From Dysgonomonas sp. UBA5412 (GTDB taxonomy: Bacteria; Bacteroidota; Bacteroidia; Bacteroidales; Dysgonomonadaceae), in NCBI GenBank assembly GCA_002409595.1, contig DHNQ01000001.1, forward strand, positions 243,633-302,073: a stretch of 58,441 nt of DNA, read 5' to 3'. Numbering within the stretch: position 1 is the stretch's first letter; each line of letters starts with the position of its first letter. The notes beneath the pieces were generated by a model that was given only the letters and a program-made list of their open reading frames with translations, did no database searches and was not told where the DNA came from. Position numbers and translations under genes: made by a program. This document shows, in pieces, positions 53,825 through 58,441 of the stretch.

Positions 53825-55219
53825 TTAATTAATCAGTATCTCCTCCGATGGATAAGTATAATTAGACATCCTCACTTGCTTAAAGAAAGCAATAAGCAGC
53901 GTGAGTGTTGTTACACGTCCTATAAACATCAGTATTATCAGCACCAGTTTACTGGCAGAACTTAAACCGGGAGTTATCCCCAGACTCAGCCCGACTGTAC
54001 TATAGGCCGAAACCGATTCAAATATAATATCTAATAGCCGCAAGCCTTCATCAAAATAGGAAATAAGTAATGAACCTATCCCCAAAACAACAACAGAAAG
54101 TGTCATCACCGCAAAAGCTCGTCTTATGGATGTTTCTGATACCTCCCGACTATACACCTCAATATTCTTTCGCCCTTTGGCCAAACTGATAAAGTTCAGA
54201 ACGGCTATTGCAAATGTACTGGTTTTTATACCTCCTCCCGTAGAGGCAGGAGAAGCTCCGATCCACATCAAGATGATTATAATAATGAGTGACGATAGAT
54301 GTAACTGATTAAAATCAACTGAATTGAACCCTGCTGTACGGGGCGTTGTCGCTGTAAATAGTGCTGTGACGAATTTCCCGATTCCCTGATGAGAAGCCAG
54401 TATATTATTATACTCGTTGATAAAAATAAGGATGGTTCCGATAACAATTAAAGAGATAGTTGTAACCAGATTTATCTTACTTCCCAGTTTCATCACCCAA
54501 GGCTTGTAAACGTCTTTTTTATGATTGAAAATCTGTAAGAATGTTCTTCTGATTAAATGTTTCAGGTATTTCAACAAATTGATTACAATCGGGAATCCTA
54601 ATCCTCCGAGAACAAAAAGGAATATCAGGCTCAATTGGAATCTGTAGTTATCCACATATCCGTTTTCCATGATACCATGGGGCAATGTGGAAAAGCCTGC
54701 ATTACAAAAAGCGGATATGGAATGAAATACTGAAAAATAAATCCGATCACTCAGACCAGGCATCAAAGCAGAACTTAAACTAGTAAAAATAAAGAAAGCC
54801 CCGACAGCTTCAATACCAACTGTTATAATTAATATCCGCTTTAAGGTCTTAAAAATTTCATCAATCTTCTCTATGTTAGAGATATTGCCCATCGTTAATT
54901 GATCCTCATAAGACGAGCCTCCCTTAAAGAAGTAGCTGAAATAACTGGCAAAAGTCAATATACCTAAACCGCCGGCCTGAATCATGACCATGATGACTGT
55001 TTGTCCGAACAGTGTAAAATCTTTACTTGTATCCAGTGCTACCAGACCTGTTACACAAACTGCACTCGTTGTTGTAAAAAGAGCATCTATCAGGCTGATG
55101 CTCCCGGTTGTGGATACCGGTAATAACAGTAAAATTGTCCCGATAAGAATCAGTCCTAAAAAACTGAGAACAAATAAGCGAGCCGGGTTTAATCCTATAT
55201 ATTTTATTCGGGATAACAT
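53825..55219 (-). CDS. TrkH/KtrB-type potassium channel subunit
   Basis: This 464-aa membrane protein has the four pore-loop repeats of the Trk/Ktr superfamily, such as TTSAVCVTGLVALDTSKDF, GFSTLP, TTPRTAGFNSVD and SAYSTVGLSLG. Length fits KtrB/TrkH. It imports potassium together with the downstream RCK protein. The first base overlaps the last base of NhaA (55219), showing one operon. Confidence 0.9.
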   Translation of the reverse strand: MLSRIKYIGLNPARLFVLSFLGLILIGTILLLLPVSTTGSISLIDALFTTTSAVCVTGLVALDTSKDFTLFGQTVIMVMIQAGGLGILTFASYFSYFFKGGSSYEDQLTMGNISNIEKIDEIFKTLKRILIITVGIEAVGAFFIFTSLSSALMPGLSDRIYFSVFHSISAFCNAGFSTLPHGIMENGYVDNYRFQLSLIFLFVLGGLGFPIVINLLKYLKHLIRRTFLQIFNHKKDVYKPWVMKLGSKINLVTTISLIVIGTILIFINEYNNILASHQGIGKFVTALFTATTPRTAGFNSVDFNQLHLSSLIIIIILMWIGASPASTGGGIKTSTFAIAVLNFISLAKGRKNIEVYSREVSETSIRRAFAVMTLSVVVLGIGSLLISYFDEGLRLLDIIFESVSAYSTVGLSLGITPGLSSASKLVLIILMFIGRVTTLTLLIAFFKQVRMSNYTYPSEEILIN

Positions 55220-56547
55220 TATTTATGCTTTACGGAACGGCTTAATGTGATATATCCTAATACTCCGCCAATGATAGAAGCTGCAAAAATACCAATCTTG
55301 GCTTGTACCATATATTCGGGATGAGTGAATGCCAAAGAAGTGATAAATAGCGACATGGTAAAACCAATAGATGCCAGCAAACCTAAACCAAACAGATTAC
55401 GGACATTCATCCCTTGAGGGAATGGTGCGACTTTCAGCTTTATCAACAAAAGAGTAAAGCCAACCACACCTAACACTTTGCCCAATAGTAGGCCTAGAGC
55501 TACGCCTAAAGCTATATTCGTACTGAATAGTTGCTCAACATCAATATTGAGTGAAACCCCGGCATTGGCCAGAGCAAATATCGGTATGATAACAAATGTC
55601 ACTAAAGGATGCATTCGATGTTCTAAGCGTTGCAATGGCGGAATGGCTTTATTGGTATCTATTTTTATTTCTTCCAACAAATGCAACTGGTCATTTGTAA
55701 GCGTCGGAATTTCGTTTTTAGGATCAACCTCCCTGAATTTATTCAGATAGTTCTTTATCCGTTCCACAAATAGATTCTCTCTTATTTTCACATCTGCAGG
55801 AATCATAAAGGCGGCAATAACAGAAGCTATTGTAGCATGTACTCCTGATAAGAGAAAAGATGTCCACACTCCGAGAATACCAAATATGGCGTAGAACAAA
55901 ATACTCCGCACACCCATTTTATTGCCAACGAACATAATAAGAGCAAAGCCAAAACCAATAGCAAGGCTCATAAATGAAATATCGGATGTATAGAAAAATG
56001 CAATAACCAAGACAGCCCCCAGATCATCAACAATAGCCAATGCTGTTAGAAACACTTTCAGTGATAGTGGTATTTTACTCCCTAACAGATACAAAACACC
56101 CAATGCGAAAGCAATATCGGTTGCCATCGGTATTCCCCATCCGTGATGAACTTCTCCTGATGGATTCAGGATAATATAGATAAGTGCGGGTACGAGCATA
56201 CCGCCGATTGCTGCACCGATAGGCAAAAGGGCTTTACGCGGATTGGATAATTCTCCTCCTACAATCTCCCTTTTGAGTTCTAAGCCCACTACAAAGAAGA
56301 AAACAGCCATCAGCCCGTCATTGATCCAGTGATGAATGCTATATTCAAAGAATGGAATGCCATCAAATATAAATCCCAGTTTATGCTCCAATAAATGAAA
56401 ATAGTCTTCCGACCATGGGGAATTAGCTAAGATCATAGCAATGATAACACTCAGCCCGAGGACTATACCTCCGGCCTTTTCCTGTAATATAAATCGCTGA
56501 ATGGGTTGAACCACCTTATCGATAGCTTCTTTTTTTTCTCCTGTCAT
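55219..56547 (-). CDS. nhaA: NhaA-type sodium/proton antiporter
   Basis: This 442-aa membrane protein has the NhaA core: LANSPWSEDYF, GLELKREIVGGELSNPRKAL and, near residues 170-175, the double Asp motif ALAIVDDLGAVLVIA. It also has GVHATIASVIAAFMIP and a final GFTMSLFITSLAF. It exchanges protons for sodium to control cytoplasmic pH and salt. First gene of the operon with the potassium transporter and DUF389 genes. Confidence 0.95.
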   Translation of the reverse strand: MTGEKKEAIDKVVQPIQRFILQEKAGGIVLGLSVIIAMILANSPWSEDYFHLLEHKLGFIFDGIPFFEYSIHHWINDGLMAVFFFVVGLELKREIVGGELSNPRKALLPIGAAIGGMLVPALIYIILNPSGEVHHGWGIPMATDIAFALGVLYLLGSKIPLSLKVFLTALAIVDDLGAVLVIAFFYTSDISFMSLAIGFGFALIMFVGNKMGVRSILFYAIFGILGVWTSFLLSGVHATIASVIAAFMIPADVKIRENLFVERIKNYLNKFREVDPKNEIPTLTNDQLHLLEEIKIDTNKAIPPLQRLEHRMHPLVTFVIIPIFALANAGVSLNIDVEQLFSTNIALGVALGLLLGKVLGVVGFTLLLIKLKVAPFPQGMNVRNLFGLGLLASIGFTMSLFITSLAFTHPEYMVQAKIGIFAASIIGGVLGYITLSRSVKHK

Positions 56548-56589
56548 CTATCCGGATTTTATGGAAATGTTGAATATTTTAATAAACAT

Positions 56590-56597
56590 CAAAAATA
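56590..56597 (-). promoter_or_regulatory. -7 element of the nhaA operon
   Basis: The minus strand reads TATTTTTG, an exact match to TAnnTTTG, 42 nt before the NhaA start codon. No -33 TTG is clear at the usual distance. Confidence 0.5.
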
Positions 56598-56712
56598 ATT
56601 TATTTTTTTCGACTAGAAAAAATATTACCGATTAACTCTATTTTAATAGGCATAGCATACTTATAATGAGTCATTAAACATAAATTAACTTTTAAACAAG
56701 CTCTAATTTTAC

Positions 56713-56720
56713 TACTTTTG
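56713..56720 (+). promoter_or_regulatory. -7 element of the porin/BCCT operon
   Basis: TACTTTTG matches TAnnTTTG. It would start a leader of about 220 nt before the porin ATG at 56946. The -33 (TTTTA near 56690) is weak. Confidence 0.5.
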
Positions 56721-56727
56721 TTCCTAA

Positions 56728-56858
56728 TACTGGAAAATCCGGTACTGTTCAGGAGTGGTTTTATTATTAGTCTATTACCTTTCTTTCTATATCCTGAACT
56801 CTTTTTTTAATCTTATATGACCGAGGAACTATTTATATCATTTGTAATGATGAGTTCT
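56728..56858 (+). promoter_or_regulatory. structured leader with possible attenuator
   Basis: Three stems follow in order. TACTGGA pairs with TCCGGTA across AAA near 56728-56744 (one wobble). GTTCAGGA (56747-56754) pairs with TCCTGAAC (56792-56799) and is followed by a CTTTTTTT run (56801-56808), a terminator-like unit. GGAACT (56825-56830) with AGTTCT (56853-56858) encloses an inner ATCATT-TGT-AATGAT stem (56837-56851). A regulatory RNA or attenuator is plausible but unproven. Confidence 0.45.
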
Positions 56859-56945
56859 GCTATTGAGGTATATTTTAGATGCTTTATTTAGCATATATTT
56901 TTATTTCTCTACCATAATGAATTAAATAGTCTTATTTAGAAAAAC

Positions 56946-58124
56946 ATGTCAAGATTTGTTCCCGTTATTATTTATATCTTTTTTTCTTCCAATCTTAATA
57001 TTTGGGCATCGGATGGGGAGCCTCAAAAAAAAACTATAAAAATAGGTGGAGCTGTACGGTTTAATATTGCTTCAGAAAACTATGAATCTGCTGCTAGGCC
57101 TTTAGATTCTTATATTAAATTAGATACATGGTTTTTGTCAGTAGATGCAGGATATGAGGATTTTGATTTAAGTTTTCAATATAGGCTTTATCCCGGATCA
57201 AAAGCACATTTTATACATCATGCCTATGTTAGATACAGGTTAAATGATAGTTGGTATGCAAAATTAGGAGTTTTTCAAAAACCATTTGGAATAGCGCCGT
57301 CTGCATCTCATTCTTGGTGGTTCCAACTTCCATATTATATGGGACTGGAAGATACTTACGCAACCGGCATAGGTGCTGAATACAAGATCGAGAAGCTATC
57401 TGTTGATATGGCATATTTCAGACAGGCTGCACCAAAAGGTTTCTTAAGTTCAGAGTATGAAGATAATACTGTAGGAAACAGCCGTTTTTCATATGCTGTT
57501 GTTCCTACAACAGGGCTTACTGGAGCTAACAGAAGTAAAGCTTCCATCCGCGAACTAGACCAATTTAACATGCGTATATGTTATCAATTGACAGAGATCG
57601 CAGAAGTTGGCTTATCCGGACAGTTGGGTAGTATCTATAATGAGACCTTAAATAAAAGGAAATGGAACTTGTCCTGGGCGATACACTCAGTATTCAATTA
57701 TCGAAGATGGAATTTAAAGGCTGAAATTATTGGGTATAATTATAAATCTCAAAATGACAAAGGAGAACTTTTAGATGCCGTACAAATGGCTGCTTATGGC
57801 TCTCCTTATGATGTGGCAAGCAAAGGATTTGTATACCTGGCAGGAATATCATATACTATTCCTATAAAAAGGAAATTCATAAAAAGTATAGAAGCATATG
57901 TAGATTACTCAATAGCTGACAAAAGTAGAGCCGGATATAACAATACTCATCATTTAATACCCGGAGTATCCATTGCTTCGGGACCTATTTACACATACAT
58001 AGATATGGCTATAGGAAAGAATCATCCATGGCTTACGAGCAACTTTGGAGAAGGACTTGCACAAGATAGCGATAATGCCAGATGGAATAGCCGTTTTAAT
58101 ATAAATATCGGATATTATTTTTAA
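56946..58124 (+). CDS. phosphate-selective-porin-like (OprP/OprO) outer-membrane porin
   Basis: This 392-aa protein has a signal peptide (VIIYIFFSSNLNIWAS). A barrel with repeated aromatic strands follows: DSYIKLDTWFLSVDAGYEDF, FQYRLYPGSKAHFIHHAYVR and KLGVFQKPFGIAP. It ends in the aromatic FNINIGYYF. The layout fits the porin O/P superfamily. It lies 42 nt before a BCCT transporter, so it may supply a charged or betaine-like osmolyte across the outer membrane. Substrate not determined. Confidence 0.75.
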   Translation: MSRFVPVIIYIFFSSNLNIWASDGEPQKKTIKIGGAVRFNIASENYESAARPLDSYIKLDTWFLSVDAGYEDFDLSFQYRLYPGSKAHFIHHAYVRYRLNDSWYAKLGVFQKPFGIAPSASHSWWFQLPYYMGLEDTYATGIGAEYKIEKLSVDMAYFRQAAPKGFLSSEYEDNTVGNSRFSYAVVPTTGLTGANRSKASIRELDQFNMRICYQLTEIAEVGLSGQLGSIYNETLNKRKWNLSWAIHSVFNYRRWNLKAEIIGYNYKSQNDKGELLDAVQMAAYGSPYDVASKGFVYLAGISYTIPIKRKFIKSIEAYVDYSIADKSRAGYNNTHHLIPGVSIASGPIYTYIDMAIGKNHPWLTSNFGEGLAQDSDNARWNSRFNINIGYYF

Positions 58125-58166
58125 AATTAACACATTACAACAAGTAAAAATAAAACAATATATAAT

Positions 58167-58441
58167 ATGATAAAAAGCAAATTACCTTTTCGAACGACAT
58201 TAACCAAATCAGTTGCTCTACCAGGGCTAATTGTTATACTTTTTGTATCCCTTTATTGTGGCTTCTTCCCTGAACAAGCCAATAAATCTCTGTCGGTTGT
58301 GAAAACCTATTTTTTTAACAACCTGAGTTGGGTTTATGTATTGATGGTAACTTTGTTCGTTCTATTTCTTATTATTATAGCTTTAAGTAAACTTGGTAAT
58401 ATTCGCTTAGGTTCGGATAATTCCCGGCCCAAGTATAGCTT
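58167..58441 (+). CDS. BCCT family osmolyte transporter (partial at window edge)
   Basis: The first 91 residues are visible: MIKSKLPFRTTLTKSV, a hydrophobic span (LPGLIVILFVSLYCGFFPEQ), a second span (WVYVLMVTLFVLFLIIIALS) and SKLGNIRLGSDNSRPKYS. This last stretch is the conserved BCCT (betaine/carnitine/choline transporter) signature after the second helix. It imports quaternary-ammonium osmolytes, often coupled to sodium. The gene runs off the right edge. It fits the salt-stress theme of the neighbourhood. Confidence 0.85.
   Translation, partial: MIKSKLPFRTTLTKSVALPGLIVILFVSLYCGFFPEQANKSLSVVKTYFFNNLSWVYVLMVTLFVLFLIIIALSKLGNIRLGSDNSRPKYS

Larger units (their letters stand above)
56548..56945. 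other. divergent intergenic region with structured leader
   Basis: No gene is seen in 398 bases between NhaA (minus) and a porin (plus). A minus-strand -7 element is at 56590-56597 and a plus-strand one at 56713-56720. Three hairpins fill the plus-strand leader, described in a separate entry. Confidence 0.5.

Overview
The window is AT-rich bacterial DNA from a member of the Bacteroidales, possibly Dysgonomonas-like or another Porphyromonadaceae-type genus. The signs are a SusC/SusD pair, a hybrid two-component sensor, Mfa1/Mfa2-type fimbriae, a type IX secretion tail and promoters of the TAnnTTTG type. The genus is an inference. No rRNA, tRNA or CRISPR array was recognised.

Layout. (1) 0.3-11.5 kb is a small polysaccharide utilisation locus. 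On the minus strand lie a GH130-type lipoprotein, SusC, SusD and a DUF3823 lipoprotein; a hybrid two-component system diverges from them. (2) 11.9-14.7 kb holds a siderophore-type TonB receptor and the first 113 codons of a siderophore-esterase-like gene. (3) 14.7-19.9 kb is the wreck of a Bacteroidales conjugative element. It keeps three paralogous small HTH proteins, several cargo/backbone hypotheticals, a PcfK gene joined out of frame to the tail of a methylase/helicase-type protein, and a frameshifted RteC-like gene. No integrase or transfer gene is seen. (4) 20.2-22.2 kb holds small hypotheticals, a RibD/DHFR-like protein and a duplicated structured 3' repeat.

(5) 22.3-33.4 kb (minus) is a seven-gene fimbrial operon: a DUF3868/OmpA/TPR protein, Mfa1 major subunit, Mfa2/FimB anchor, two accessory fimbrillin lipoproteins, a 187-aa exported protein and a 1371-aa type IX secreted surface protein with a DUF11-like domain. 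(6) 33.9-35.0 kb has a DUF134 regulator with two NifX/NifB-like cluster-binding proteins. It diverges from (7) 35.2-42.9 kb, an RND efflux operon (TolC, adaptor, permease, small PII-like protein, DUF2892 protein) followed by outer-membrane phospholipase A and a methyltransferase.

(8) 43.0-47.0 kb makes and probably degrades trehalose (OtsA-OtsB fusion and a GH15 enzyme). (9) 47.4-51.2 kb is a thiol/persulfide-type redox block: two MarR regulators, a lipoprotein thioredoxin, DUF2892, a DUF6132-rhodanese protein, and a CoA-disulfide-reductase-like protein with a rhodanese domain. The same TTTCC-N3-GGAAA-like dyad lies in front of this block and in front of the RND operon, suggesting one regulon. 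(10) 51.7-58.4 kb carries DUF389, Ktr/Trk potassium uptake, NhaA, a porin and the start of a BCCT transporter. Together with the trehalose genes this makes a salt and osmotic adaptation neighbourhood.
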